A stretch of DNA of 64,000 nucleotides from an uncultured Clostridia bacterium (GCA_934247935.1 CAKQKE010000011.1:1-64000); one strand, 5' to 3'; shown: positions 18,518 through 27,487, numbered from the stretch's first letter. Notes: a model not told the origin generated them from the letters alone. Made by a program: numbers and translations.

Positions 18518-18543
18518 GCGGGGTAGCGAATTCGCTACCCCGC
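18518..18543 (+). terminator. Terminator of the 15428 lipoprotein
   Basis: A perfect 26-bp palindrome, GCGGGGTAGCGAA / TTCGCTACCCCGC, followed by TTTATTTG. It lies 140 bases past the stop codon. Confidence 0.75.
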
Positions 18544-18697
18544 TTTATTTGTTTTTATTTAAGCAACATTAAAATTTGCAAGTAACATTAAAATTTATTT
18601 AAACAGTGTTGAAGTTTAATAAAAAATTTTAAATATGGCTTAATAAAACAATTAAAATAAGTTTAATAAAAAATTTTAAATTTATGTAAGTAGCATT

Positions 18698-18726
18698 AAA
18701 GGCGGCGCAAAATTTGCGCCGCCTTT
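18698..18726. terminator. Second terminator-like hairpin
   Basis: AAAGGCGGCGCAAA pairs with TTTGCGCCGCCTTT, followed by a weak A/T run. Backup terminator or an unrelated repeat. Confidence 0.5.
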
Positions 18727-18792
18727 AAAAATGTTCGTCTATCAATATTTATTATTTAAAATTTTCAGCCCTCCTTGTGCAAAGGAAGTAAT

Positions 18793-18816
18793 ATATTACA
18801 TTACATTACATTACAT
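18793..18816. repeat. Pentanucleotide microsatellite TTACA
   Basis: Four consecutive TTACA units in non-coding DNA. Confidence 0.7.
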
Positions 18817-18900
18817 TTCATACATACTATTTGACACGCATATCTTGCCCTCCTTGTGCGAGCCGAGCGAGAATTGAATAAATTAAGTTTTAACGACACT

Positions 18901-19054
18901 AAATTTGTAAAATCGTTGTTAAACTCGCTTTAATACCACTCGGTATTATTACGTTCGCATGCCTTGATTTTTCTAAATTTAATTTACAAAATCGTCGTTA
19001 AACTCGCTTTTAATACCACTTGGTATTATTGCGCTCGTTTGCCTTGATTTTTCT
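18901..19054. repeat. Tandem duplication of a 74-80 bp unit
   Basis: Unit 1 (18901-18974) and unit 2 (18975-19054) both start AAATTT, contain GTTAAACTCGCTTT and TAATACCACT(C/T)GGTATTATT, and end GCCTTGATTTTTCT. No open frame crosses them. Confidence 0.75.
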
Positions 19055-19138
19055 AAATTTATCGGCGTTAAAATGCGAAGCACCTTAAAGCCATATTTTT
19101 TAGATAATTTATTACAAACGTGAGCGGCGGCATACTGT

Positions 19139-19494
19139 ACGTATGACAAGCGAGCGTTTGCGGTAAAGGGCAAAAAAGATGTCTTTAAGGCTTAAAGGAC
19201 TCAATTCTCGCTCGGCTCGGAGGGTGGCGCGCGGAACGCGTGACGGAAGGATTGTAAAAGCAATTTTCAACAAATCAAGCCGTATTTTCATTAAAATAAG
19301 CCAATTTTTACTCAAACAAAACAATCCCTCAGCCACTTCGTGGCAGCCCCCTTTACACAAAGGGGCCAAGATATTTTGTCTCAAATTTATGTTTTGACAG
19401 AAAACATACCTATACGTATGACAAGCGAGCATTTGCGGTAAAGGGCAAAAAAGATGTCTTTAAGGCTTAATAGAACTCAATTCTTGCTCGGCTC
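19139..19494. repeat. 80-bp direct repeat flanking a MITE-like element
   Basis: Copies at 19139-19218 and 19414-19494 share ACGTATGACAAGCGAGC(G/A), TTTGCGGTAAAGGGC, AAAAAAGATGTCTTTAAGG and TTCT(C/T)GCTCGGCTC with only a few differences. A 149-bp MITE-like element begins exactly at the end of the first copy. Confidence 0.75.
19219..19367 (-). mobile_element. MITE-like element, copy A (149 bp, inverted orientation)
   Basis: Related ~50-bp end modules face each other around ~50 bp of AT-rich spacer. One end has GGAGGGTGGC..GTGACGGAAGGATTGT, the other ACAATCCCTC..CAGCCCCC..CACAAAGGGGCC. No coding capacity. Same family as 20912-21058 and 42721-42866. Confidence 0.7.
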
Positions 19495-19582
19495 ACAAAG
19501 AGGTCGAATAAAATCGGACTTTATTTATAAAAACAACAAAAAGCGAGGTTTTTTCTCTCCATCGCTTCCGCTCTGTTTTTTT

Positions 19583-19601
19583 CCACACGCTCAGCGTGTG
19601 G
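19583..19601 (+). terminator. Recurrent terminator cassette, copy 1
   Basis: CCACACGC-tca-GCGTGTGG followed by TTTTCTTTTT, preceded by TTCCGCTCTGTTTTTTT. The same cassette recurs at 62663-62681. Confidence 0.65.
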
Positions 19602-19620
19602 TTTTCTTTTTCAACAATAA

Positions 19621-19656
19621 GCGGGGCGATTTTGCGTAATTGCAAAATCGCCCCGC
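19621..19656. terminator. Strong hairpin GCGGGGCGATTTTGC
   Basis: A perfect 15-bp stem with a 6-base loop (19621-19635 and 19642-19656). It lies 230 bases past the recO stop on the other strand, with no clear T-run on either side; may terminate the recO operon or be a repeat. Confidence 0.45.
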
Positions 19657-19886
19657 TTATATAAATAATAAAAGTAAATTTTTCAACTTAAAGTAAATTT
19701 TTTGGGCCAAAAGTAATCTTTTAACTAAAAGTTATTTCTGACTAAAATTAAATTCTTTAACTAAAAGTTATTTTTGACTAAAAGTAAATCTTTTGGCTAA
19801 AAGCAAAATTTTCGGCTGGAATCAAACGTTTTTAAATTCTTTCAGCCTTATGCAAAAATAATTTTTTCACTCTTTTTATATTCATT

Positions 19887-20618
19887 TTAAAGCATATTCA
19901 TTATTTCTTTTGTAGACGTAAGAGTTATGCCGATTTTAAGCGAAATAAAATAATCTATAAGCCTTATCGCCTTTTTCTTTATTAAGTTGTCGGCAGTTGT
20001 TTGTTTTCCCGCAATATCGCCGTTTAACGCCTCTGAAAGATATTTATATGTGTTCACGTTAAACTCGACGTCGGTGGTTTTCCGGCAATTTTCGCAAGCC
20101 GCCCCGCCTGCGTCGAAATCAAAAAACGCCCTGTCGACAAGTTGCTTTCCGCACGAAATACAACCGTGTAAATTCATGCCGTAACCCAGGTAAGAAAGTG
20201 AATTCAAAAAGAAATTTAAAAGCGCAGTTATTGCGTCCGCATCGGTGTAAGCAAGCGTTTTAAACGTGTTGACAGTAAGGTAAAACATTTGCTCGAAAAC
20301 TTCGTTTTTGTATAGTGCCTTGTTGATAAATTCGACAATAGCCGTCGCCGAATAATATTTAAACAAATCAAGGCGCAAATTGTAAAAACTGTCAATTTGC
20401 GTAACCTCGGTTACGGTAGCCCTTTCGCCTGTTTCACTCAACACGTATTCTGCAAAACAGAAAGGTTCGGCGGCAAACTTAAGTTTTGCCCCCGCCTTTT
20501 TTACACCCTTTATCTTCGCCCCCAAAACGCCTTTTTCAAGCGTGAAAAGGGTGAGCATTTTGTCGTTGTCGTTGTAATCTACAGCCCGCAGTACAACACC
20601 GTTTACTTTAGATATCAT
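19887..20618 (-). CDS. recO: DNA repair protein RecO
   Basis: Recombination mediator that helps load RecA on SSB-coated single strands together with RecF/RecR. The N-terminal OB-fold begins SKVNGVVLRAVDYNDNDKML. A helical C-terminal domain follows with a zinc motif, CISCGK (near 147) and CENCRK (near 170). Length about 243 aa, normal. Three in-frame starts are close (GTG 20630, ATG 20624, ATG 20618); I chose 20618 because it aligns with the family start. It overlaps the end of yqzL. Last gene of the yqfC-to-recO cluster. Confidence 0.92.
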   Translation of the reverse strand: MISKVNGVVLRAVDYNDNDKMLTLFTLEKGVLGAKIKGVKKAGAKLKFAAEPFCFAEYVLSETGERATVTEVTQIDSFYNLRLDLFKYYSATAIVEFINKALYKNEVFEQMFYLTVNTFKTLAYTDADAITALLNFFLNSLSYLGYGMNLHGCISCGKQLVDRAFFDFDAGGAACENCRKTTDVEFNVNTYKYLSEALNGDIAGKQTTADNLIKKKAIRLIDYFISLKIGITLTSTKEIMNML

Positions 20619-20730
20619 CCTCATCCACACTGCCCGTCGTCAGTTTTTTGTACAAGCGGTAATACCCCGCTTTGCCCGTTTTTTCAAAAAGTTCCCACGC
20701 CATTTGAGACGGCGTTTTTCGTTTTTCCAT
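20608..20730 (-). CDS. yqzL: YqzL-like small protein
   Basis: A 40-aa protein with sequence core MAWELFEKTGKAGYYRLYKKL, matching the YqzL family pattern (hydrophobic-Trp-x-hydrophobic-Phe..TG..xxYLLYK). AAGGAGG lies three to four bases before the ATG. In Bacillus relatives yqzL sits between era and recO, exactly as here, and the stop overlaps the recO start. Function unknown in the family. Confidence 0.8.
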   Translation of the reverse strand: MEKRKTPSQMAWELFEKTGKAGYYRLYKKLTTGSVDEDDI

Positions 20731-20911
20731 TTTCCCTCCTTGTTTCCCGAGAGTTTTCACCTATCAAATCTAAAATATTTTTAGCGCAACCGTTTGCTTT
20801 TTAATATCGGCTATTTTGCGCAGACAAACACAAATTTGCAATGTAATTTTCCTACTCCTTTGTGAGCCGAACAAGAATTGATTTTTTAATAATAAATCGG
20901 TCAAATTCTTC

Positions 20912-21058
20912 GGCCCCTTTGTGCAAAGGGGGCTGTCAGCAAGGCTGACTGAGGGATTGTCTACTTTGAGTAAAAATCGATTTGTTATATAAAAATTTAC
21001 CTTTACAATCCTTCCGTCGTGCGTTCCGCACGCCACCTCCCTTTACACAAGAGGAGGC
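20912..21058 (+). mobile_element. MITE-like element, copy B (147 bp)
   Basis: Left module GGCCCCTTTGTGCAAAGGGG then GTCAGCAAGGCTGAC and TGAGGGATTGT. A 48-base AT-rich spacer follows. The right module is ACAATCCTTCCGTC..GCCACCTCCCTTTACACAAG. It sits between era and yqzL in an otherwise collinear operon. Confidence 0.75.
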
Positions 21059-21373
21059 TTAAATATCGTCAAAATTTGTTTATATAAAAAATACAAATTT
21101 TGCGCCGTTAAAACTTAATTTATTCCATTCTCGCTCGGCTGGCACAAGGAGGGCAAAATATATTGCGAAAATTTAGTTGTAAAAATATGATTTTAAGGTT
21201 TTTTCTCCCGAGCGGCATTATATTTAAATTTAAGCCGTTTATAAAAACTTAAACAGAGCCGCTTACGCATTCAGTATGTGCCCGAAAGGAAAATTTATTT
21301 ATTGAAATCTGATATTTCCGTTTTATAATTTTCCCGCCGGAATAAATTCCGACGGGTCGTTTTTTATAATCTT
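21059..21373. other. Intergenic region between era and the MITE
   Basis: A 315-bp gap. It contains an inverted partial relative of the repeat module (TTCTCGCTCGGCT..CACAAGGAGGGC near 21131-21160), AT-rich filler and a weak hairpin after era (CCCGCCGGAATAAATTCCGACGGG, about 21331-21355) that may terminate transcription. Confidence 0.5.
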
Positions 21374-22267
21374 TTAATTGAATTCTTCTTCGCCGTAACC
21401 GTATTCCTGAAGCAAATTGGGTTTGTCTCGCCAATTTTCTTTCACTTTTACGTAAACCGTCAAAAACACCTTTGCGCCGAGAAATTTTTCCATGCTTTCC
21501 CTTGCAAACGAACTCACTTCTTTAAGGGCTTTTCCTCCTTTACCGATAAGTATCGCCTTGTGGTTTTCTTTTTCGCACACGATATCGAGATTTACTTCGT
21601 AAGTGCCGCTTTCTCTGCGGTAAAATTCGTTGACGACGACAGCCGTGCCGTGGGGAATTTCTTTGTCGTATTTAAGCAAAAGTTTTTCCCTCATTATTTC
21701 CGCCACCATAAACTTGACAGACTTGTCCGAAACAATATCGTCGCCGTAAATCGCCTCTTGCTCGGGAAGATTTTTCGCCAGAGTATCGAGCAAATCTTTA
21801 ATGTTTTTGCCCTTGCGAGCCGATATCGGCACTATATCGGCAATTCCTTCGACGTCGGCGAATTTCGCAAGCACCAAAGGCAGATTCTCCTTGGGCATTA
21901 TGTCGATTTTGCTCACCGCAACCACCACTTTCACGTCGCCTTTTAAAAAACTTTTCAAGTTGGTTAAATCTTCGTCTTTTATGCCGTTATGCCCGTCTAT
22001 CACAAACAAAACAAGGTCTACGTCTTTTGCCGCGGTCTTGACCGATTTTTGCATACGCTCGTTTAAAAGCGACGATGCCTTGTATATTCCCGGGGTGTCC
22101 TCGAAAACTATCTGATAATCGACCGTCGTCAATATACCGAGTATTCTGTCTCTCGTTGTCTGCGGTTTGGGCGAAACTATGGATACTTTTTCGCCTACCA
22201 ACACGTTTATAAGCGTGGATTTACCCGCGTTCGCTCTGCCTACAACAGCCACCGTTCCGCTTCTCAT
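21374..22267 (-). CDS. era: Ribosome-assembly GTPase Era
   Basis: GTPase that binds the 3' end of 16S rRNA during 30S maturation. G1 is GRANAGKST (10-18), then PQTTRDRI, DTPG (G3), and SKID as G4 (canonical NKxD; Ser is seen in some Era). The C-terminal KH domain has LIGKGGKALKEV near 238-249. Length 297 aa, typical. Its ATG overlaps the ybeY stop by four bases, so translation is coupled. Confidence 0.95.
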   Translation of the reverse strand: MRSGTVAVVGRANAGKSTLINVLVGEKVSIVSPKPQTTRDRILGILTTVDYQIVFEDTPGIYKASSLLNERMQKSVKTAAKDVDLVLFVIDGHNGIKDEDLTNLKSFLKGDVKVVVAVSKIDIMPKENLPLVLAKFADVEGIADIVPISARKGKNIKDLLDTLAKNLPEQEAIYGDDIVSDKSVKFMVAEIMREKLLLKYDKEIPHGTAVVVNEFYRRESGTYEVNLDIVCEKENHKAILIGKGGKALKEVSSFARESMEKFLGAKVFLTVYVKVKENWRDKPNLLQEYGYGEEEFN

Positions 22268-22758
22268 ATGTCCCTCGTTAAGTTTAATCTATTCATGATT
22301 TTTTCTTCTGAATCGCGCATTTGCGCCTTGTCTTCGTCTGTCATGTGGTCGTAACCGAAAAGATGCAAAATGCCGTGTACGAGCAAATAATTAATTTCTC
22401 TTTTTTCGCTGTGCCCGTATTCTTCGGCTTGTTCTTTCGCCCTTTTTAAACAAATGACTATCGAGCCCATAAAAATCGCGCCGAGTTCTTCGTCGTAATC
22501 TAAAGGGAAATCGGCAATTTTTACGCTTTTCCCCCTTATTCCGTCAAGCATCGGAAAAGACAATACGTCGGTGACTTTGTCTATACCCCTTTGCTCGTTG
22601 TTGATTTTTTTTATCTCTTCATCTGAAACGAACGATACTTCTATTGCGTATCTGCTGCGCTGTTTAAGCACTCCGCACACCGCTTTACTAATCGCTTCGG
22701 CAGAGAAATAGTTTTGTTTTTCGGCGGTTTCGTCTAAAAGCAAATTGAGTTTTGCCAT
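22264..22758 (-). CDS. ybeY: Endoribonuclease YbeY
   Basis: Metal-dependent RNase for 16S rRNA 3'-end processing and ribosome quality control. The zinc motif HGILHLFGYDH near residues 120-130 is complete. I placed the start at the ATG at 22758 (164 aa); the longer frame would run into the pgpH coding region, and GAAAGGAA lies just upstream. Overlaps era by four bases and starts two bases past the pgpH stop. Confidence 0.92.
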   Translation of the reverse strand: MAKLNLLLDETAEKQNYFSAEAISKAVCGVLKQRSRYAIEVSFVSDEEIKKINNEQRGIDKVTDVLSFPMLDGIRGKSVKIADFPLDYDEELGAIFMGSIVICLKRAKEQAEEYGHSEKREINYLLVHGILHLFGYDHMTDEDKAQMRDSEEKIMNRLNLTRDI

Positions 22759-22759
22759 A

Positions 22760-24247
22760 TTATTCCTTTCCTTCGATGTCGGTTTTGCGAATCTTAATTT
22801 TTGGGTATTTAACTCTATCGTGATAGATACCCGCAATGTTTTCGACTATCGCATTGCGGATAATTTCAATTTCGCGCAAAGTGATATCACACTCCGAAAA
22901 TTGATCGAGTTCCATTCTTTCTTCTATTATTTCCCTGACCGCTCTGTCGACTTTTTCGCCCGACCTGTCGTTCATCGAACGGATTTTCGCCTCACTTGCG
23001 TCGCAAATCATTATTATTGCGGCAATTTTGGTCTGCGGCTTAGGTCCTTGATAAGAGTAATTTCTTATATCGACTTCGTTGTCGGTAAATTTAAGTGCCT
23101 TTGCGTAGAAATATCTTATTGGCAACGTGCCGTGGTGCTGAAGCGCGACGTCTGCCAAAAATTGCGGCAAATTGTTTCTTTGTATCAAATCGTAACCGTC
23201 GGTCGTGTGCGAACGGATTATATCAACCGAAAGTTCGGGGGTGAGTCCCGCATGCGGGTTTTCACCCATCTGGTTTTCGGCGAAAAATTCGGGGTTCTTA
23301 AGTTTTCCCATATCGTGGTAATAAGCCGCCGCCCTCGCCATAATCGCCTTTTCTCCTATCGCTATTGCGCAAGCCTGCGCAAGCGTGGACACAACGATAC
23401 AGTGTTGATAAGTGCCCGGGGCTTGAAGCCTGAGCCTTTTTATAAGTTTTGCGTTGCTGTCGGTAAGTTCGGCAAGACGGAAATCGGTATCCACGTTGAA
23501 AATATACTCGAGCAGCGGTAAAAATATCATTACGAATACTATCGAAAGTATACCCGAGAAAATACTTAACGCGATAAGCCAAATGCTGTTTGCACTGTGC
23601 GGTATTACTTCCAGAATAAGCACGCAAATAAACGCGGGTATCGATATACACGAACCTAAAAGGAAAAGTTTTGCCCTTTCAAGCACCTGGTTTACAAGAT
23701 AAATGCCCAGCACGCCGCAAGTAAACCCGAGAATAAGCGACGAAAATATCGCCTTGTCCGAAGTACCAACAAAGTTGATATTCGTAAACGTATCCATTAT
23801 AAACACCATTATGCAAAGCACGGTGTTTACCGTAATTGCCGAGGTTCTGTCAACAAGCATAAGCGTGAGAATCGCGCACAATGCAAAAGGTCTTGCGTAA
23901 ATACCCACGTATTTGCCCACAATGTAAGACATCAACAAACTTATTTCCACTATTACGAAAATAAGGTTTACGTTGGAGGCGATTTTTATTGCGTTTCTGT
24001 TTTCAAAAATGAAATACAAATACATTATACCGACGAGTATCGTCGTTTCTACCACCAGATATAAAAAGTCTTTTCTTGTAGACGTGTTTTTAAAATACTC
24101 GACAAACGACGCCTGCGACGGGTCGTTTAAATATATCGTCGCAATATATATTCCGGCAATGATTATCGTGTGTAAAACGAACAAAAATATTGTCCTTACG
24201 TAATCCGACGTCTTCCACGGACTGATTTTGCGTGATTGAACAAACAT
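22760..24247 (-). CDS. pgpH: PgpH/YqfF-type HD-domain membrane protein lacking the extracellular HDED domain
   Basis: Cyclic-di-AMP phosphodiesterase family. After one N-terminal helix there is only about 30 residues of loop, then seven to eight membrane helices (about 55-270), then a cytoplasmic HD domain with QHCIVVSTLAQ, HDMGK (near 332), and HHGT (near 395). PgpH proteins of Bacillus and Listeria are about 710 aa with a large extracellular 7TMR-HDED domain between helices 1 and 2; here that domain is absent and the protein is 495 aa. The HD residues look intact, so catalysis is plausible but signal sensing must differ. Position in the operon supports the name. Confidence 0.85.
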   Translation of the reverse strand: MFVQSRKISPWKTSDYVRTIFLFVLHTIIIAGIYIATIYLNDPSQASFVEYFKNTSTRKDFLYLVVETTILVGIMYLYFIFENRNAIKIASNVNLIFVIVEISLLMSYIVGKYVGIYARPFALCAILTLMLVDRTSAITVNTVLCIMVFIMDTFTNINFVGTSDKAIFSSLILGFTCGVLGIYLVNQVLERAKLFLLGSCISIPAFICVLILEVIPHSANSIWLIALSIFSGILSIVFVMIFLPLLEYIFNVDTDFRLAELTDSNAKLIKRLRLQAPGTYQHCIVVSTLAQACAIAIGEKAIMARAAAYYHDMGKLKNPEFFAENQMGENPHAGLTPELSVDIIRSHTTDGYDLIQRNNLPQFLADVALQHHGTLPIRYFYAKALKFTDNEVDIRNYSYQGPKPQTKIAAIIMICDASEAKIRSMNDRSGEKVDRAVREIIEERMELDQFSECDITLREIEIIRNAIVENIAGIYHDRVKYPKIKIRKTDIEGKE

Positions 24248-24449
24248 TGTTTTCTTCCTCTTTTAGTTTTAATCGCTGATTATCTCTATATAGTTTTTTT
24301 CGTATGATTTGATTTTGAATTTGAGTTTTGGCGCATATGCCACATACACGCGACGCACGCCGGCGCGCGCGAGTTTATGTCGCACTTGATTAGTCTTTTA
24401 GTAAGTTGTACACGTTTTAATAAACAGTACCCGTTTTTGTAAAATTCAG

Positions 24450-24482
24450 CCGTTTTTACGCAACACGTATGTCGTAAAACGG
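24450..24482. repeat. ACGT-centred palindrome, copy 4
   Basis: CCGTTTTTACGCAACACGTA..GTCGTAAAACGG, inside the operon between phoH and pgpH, 19 bases past the phoH stop. Confidence 0.75.
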
Positions 24483-24500
24483 AAAATTTATAAAACTAAT

Positions 24501-25502
24501 TTAAATTTGCGGTTTGTCTTTTCTAAGCGCGACAAACCTGGCTTTTGCCTCTTCGCTTTTTGAATATGCGTTGATTATTTTCATCACAAGCGGGTGTCTC
24601 ACGACGTCTTTTGCGGTAAGTTTGACGATTTCTATCCCCTCGATATTTTTCAGAATTTCCGTTGCATGAATAAGTCCGCTCTTCTTACCGGCAGGAAGGT
24701 CGATTTGCGTTACGTCGCCCGTAACCACCGTTTTGCTGCCGTCGCCCATTCTCGTGAGAAACATTTTCATCTGTTCTTTAGTTGTATTTTGCGCTTCGTC
24801 TAAAATTATAAACGCATTTGAAAGCGTCCTGCCGCGCATATAAGCGAGCGGAGCAATTTCTATCACTCCTTTTTCAATGAGTTTTTGATAGGTATCAAGT
24901 CCGAACATCTCTTGAAGAGCGTCGTACAACGGGCGCAGATACGGATCTACTTTGGACTGTAAGTCTCCCGGTAAAAACCCGAGACTTTCGCCCGCCTCTA
25001 CCGCGGGTCTTGTAAGAATAATTTTTTCAACTTCCTTGCACTTATACGCGGTAACCGCCATGGCAACGGCGAGATAGGTTTTACCCGTGCCGGCAGGTCC
25101 TACGCCGAATACTATAGTATTTTTTCTGATTGCATCGACGTATTTCTTTTGCCCGACCGTTTTGCATTTTATCTGTTTGCATCTGGACGTAACGGCAATT
25201 ACGTCGCCCACTATATTTTCCACTTCGTCGAGCATTCCGTCCTTTGCCATTTCGATGAGATATACTATCCTTGTCTTGTCGACACTTTCGCCTTTTTTGA
25301 TGATATCGACCATTTTACAAAGTACGTCTTTCGCAATCTTGACATTTTGCTCTTCACCGGTGATTTTTATTACACCGGATTCAACGTACGCTTCGGTTGT
25401 TGTAGAAAACGTAACAAAATCCAGATTTGCATCAAAAACACCTAAAAGTTTTGACAAAACGTCTACGCTTTCCACTTTAATTTTTTCAGTAACCAACGAC
25501 AA
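24501..25502 (-). CDS. phoH: PhoH-family ATPase/RNA helicase-like protein
   Basis: A 333-aa PhoH-like protein. An N-terminal KH-like region is followed by the PhoH ATPase core with Walker A GPAGTGKTYLA (near 127) and Walker B-like AFIILDEAQNTT (near 225). Family members are linked to RNA metabolism and ribosome maturation. It starts one base after the yqfD stop. Neighbours yqfD, pgpH, ybeY and era match the classical Bacillota order. Confidence 0.92.
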   Translation of the reverse strand: MSLVTEKIKVESVDVLSKLLGVFDANLDFVTFSTTTEAYVESGVIKITGEEQNVKIAKDVLCKMVDIIKKGESVDKTRIVYLIEMAKDGMLDEVENIVGDVIAVTSRCKQIKCKTVGQKKYVDAIRKNTIVFGVGPAGTGKTYLAVAMAVTAYKCKEVEKIILTRPAVEAGESLGFLPGDLQSKVDPYLRPLYDALQEMFGLDTYQKLIEKGVIEIAPLAYMRGRTLSNAFIILDEAQNTTKEQMKMFLTRMGDGSKTVVTGDVTQIDLPAGKKSGLIHATEILKNIEGIEIVKLTAKDVVRHPLVMKIINAYSKSEEAKARFVALRKDKPQI

Positions 25503-25503
25503 A

Positions 25504-26400
25504 TTATCCTCCGCTTACGGTCTTTCTGTAATATAATTTTACTTCAACCGTATTTGCCTGTTTGTTTAATACTATTTCTTGTTTCACCGTTTCTTTCCCG
25601 AGATTGAATTTTGCAAGTTCTATCGCCCGCAAAACGCTGTCGTCCGAAAAGTCGTTTACTTTTATTTCTTCTTTATAAACGTATTCGACAATGACTTTTG
25701 CAAACACGTCGGTAGGGCGTTTTTCGTCGCGATAAGTGTAATACCCGTCGACGATAATTTCGCCTTTTGTTATGCTTTCGCCGGTTTTTTTAAGAGCCGT
25801 ACCCCTATAAACGGCTAAAAAAATTATTACTCCGTCGTCTTCGGCAACTATTTTATCCGTCAAAAACAAGCCGCAATCGCCGCTTTCAACCGATTTTTCG
25901 GTGTGCACGACAAGCCTGTATCCTCTTTTATATACCGAAACGAACGCAATGGAATCGCTGCATGAAAAAATGTCTTTACTTATACCGTCCGTGTCTATAT
26001 CTTTTAAAAGCGAAAATTTTTTAACTAAGCGGCTGTTCAACACCTCGTCGATTTCGTTTTTAAAGTAAACCGAATCGCCCGAATATTCCACTTTAACAAC
26101 AAACGTATTGCTTAAAAACAGCAAAAACGTGAATATCAGCAGTCCTATGGCGATACCCGCTCTCGATATAAGCCGTTTTAACGGATACAGCACTCCGCTA
26201 TAAGACACGCTTTCATTATACCACATATTTTTGCAAATTGCAAAAACTTTTTTATCGTCTTTACTGTTATATGTAATTATTAGTTTATTGCGTTTTGTTA
26301 TTTCGGCTTTTTCGATGCGTATTTTGCGGGCTTTAAGTTTTTTTAAAAGCAAAGCGTAATTGCCTCCCCTTAAAACCACCGTGGTAGAAAGCAGTCTCAT
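25504..26400 (-). CDS. yqfD: Sporulation protein YqfD
   Basis: A membrane protein with one clear helix near residues 85-105 (AGIAIGLLIFTFLLFLSNTFVV), an N-terminal cytoplasmic part and a long extracytoplasmic part with beta-strands. Bacillus YqfD is near 400 aa; this one is 298 aa, so it is short. It is needed late in spore formation in Bacillus with YqfC. Start overlaps the yqfC stop by four bases. Confidence 0.85.
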   Translation of the reverse strand: MRLLSTTVVLRGGNYALLLKKLKARKIRIEKAEITKRNKLIITYNSKDDKKVFAICKNMWYNESVSYSGVLYPLKRLISRAGIAIGLLIFTFLLFLSNTFVVKVEYSGDSVYFKNEIDEVLNSRLVKKFSLLKDIDTDGISKDIFSCSDSIAFVSVYKRGYRLVVHTEKSVESGDCGLFLTDKIVAEDDGVIIFLAVYRGTALKKTGESITKGEIIVDGYYTYRDEKRPTDVFAKVIVEYVYKEEIKVNDFSDDSVLRAIELAKFNLGKETVKQEIVLNKQANTVEVKLYYRKTVSGG

Positions 26401-26660
26401 TGCAACTTTTCCACCTTGATAATTTTGCCCGAGACAGCCACGTCTTTGTCGTAAAGTTTTTCGATTTTCAAGTCCTTTCCTTCAACAGAAATTTTGCCGC
26501 TTTTTACCGCAAACAACACCTCTTTGTCGTTATACCCGACGATTCCTTGCACTCCCTCGAAATACCCCCCGCGCGAGCCGAACACCTGGTATCTGAAATC
26601 GCAAGGGACAATCTCTTTTTCTCCGCAAAAAAAGCACGTTACGTTTTCTATAAAACTCAT
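26397..26660 (-). CDS. yqfC: YqfC/YabP-family sporulation protein
   Basis: An 87-aa protein with YabP/YqfC features: an all-beta stretch ending in LKIEKLYDKDVAVSGKIIKVEKL. First gene of the yqfC-yqfD-phoH-pgpH-ybeY-era-yqzL-recO cluster. It has an odd CFFCGEK (CxxC) near residue 11. Its presence implies a spore-forming ancestor; whether this organism sporulates cannot be told here. Confidence 0.85.
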   Translation of the reverse strand: MSFIENVTCFFCGEKEIVPCDFRYQVFGSRGGYFEGVQGIVGYNDKEVLFAVKSGKISVEGKDLKIEKLYDKDVAVSGKIIKVEKLQ

Positions 26661-26838
26661 TTTAAACCTCTCACGGTTATTATCGGTATATTATACGGCT
26701 TCCGGCATAATCAATATACCCGTTTAATGCAAAATCCCACCGCAAAACCGCAAAAAATAAAACCGCACGGGCGTTTTGCCTCATACGGTTTTATAAAACA
26801 ATTTTATTTTTCGTTTAAATGTTTTTACAAAACCTTGT

Positions 26839-27375
26839 TTAAAACAAGATTTTTTCTTTAACAATCGACTCTATTTCGTTCCAACCGTCCAAGGCGAACA
26901 ATTTAACTTTGTCCGAAGATGAAGTGGAAAGAATAATATTTCTCACGTTGTAAATAAACGACGTCAAACCGCCCGAAACCGACACGCTTTTTACGCAATC
27001 GTAAGGCAATTCTTCAAAGCATACCATATCGCCGAGATTATATTTGATTATTATTCTTCTATCGGTAAACACGTAAACTGTGTTTATAAGTTTCGATTGC
27101 TTTTCAAAAATACTCATAAGCCAGAACACTTCGGGCACGATATGAATAATAAGCAACGCGACAAACAAAATCGCCATCCATATTTTTTTACCGTCGGCAA
27201 TGCCGATAGCCACGCTGACCCCCACGAAAAAGCAATCGCCCGCAAGACAAATTAGCGCGATAAGAATAAGCAATGTAAGTTGACCTTTAAGCCTTGCACT
27301 CGCTTTCGGCTTTACTTTTTTTATTACCTCTTCGCCTTCATATAAATAATTTTCCAATGCCTTTTTATTGTCCAT
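26839..27375 (-). CDS. Membrane protein with bacterial PH (bPH_2) domain
   Basis: A 178-aa protein. Two hydrophobic helices (about 33-57 and 67-90) are followed by a C-terminal beta-rich domain with YVFTDRRIIIKYNLGD and ELPYDCVKSVSV, the pattern of bPH_2/YdbS-type domains. Probably an inner-membrane protein facing the cytoplasm. No function is known for this arrangement. Monocistronic by spacing. Confidence 0.7.
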   Translation of the reverse strand: MDNKKALENYLYEGEEVIKKVKPKASARLKGQLTLLILIALICLAGDCFFVGVSVAIGIADGKKIWMAILFVALLIIHIVPEVFWLMSIFEKQSKLINTVYVFTDRRIIIKYNLGDMVCFEELPYDCVKSVSVSGGLTSFIYNVRNIILSTSSSDKVKLFALDGWNEIESIVKEKILF

Positions 27376-27460
27376 AACACACCTCCATAAATAACCGCTT
27401 TTACGGTTTTGTATCGTAGTTTACTCTTTTTAATCTATGCAAAACAAGCGCAAAACTACC

Positions 27461-27487
27461 ATTTTTACTAAATACGTGTTTTGTAAA
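27461..27487. repeat. Degenerate ACGT palindrome, copy 5
   Basis: TTTTTACTAAATACGTGTTTTGTAAAC, 14 bases after the tcdA stop. Matches the family core but the outer stem is eroded. Confidence 0.5.

Noticed and set aside
18785..19500. CRISPR array
   Set aside because: Repeats here are 74-81 bp, few in number and irregularly spaced; no CRISPR-like units or cas genes anywhere in the window.
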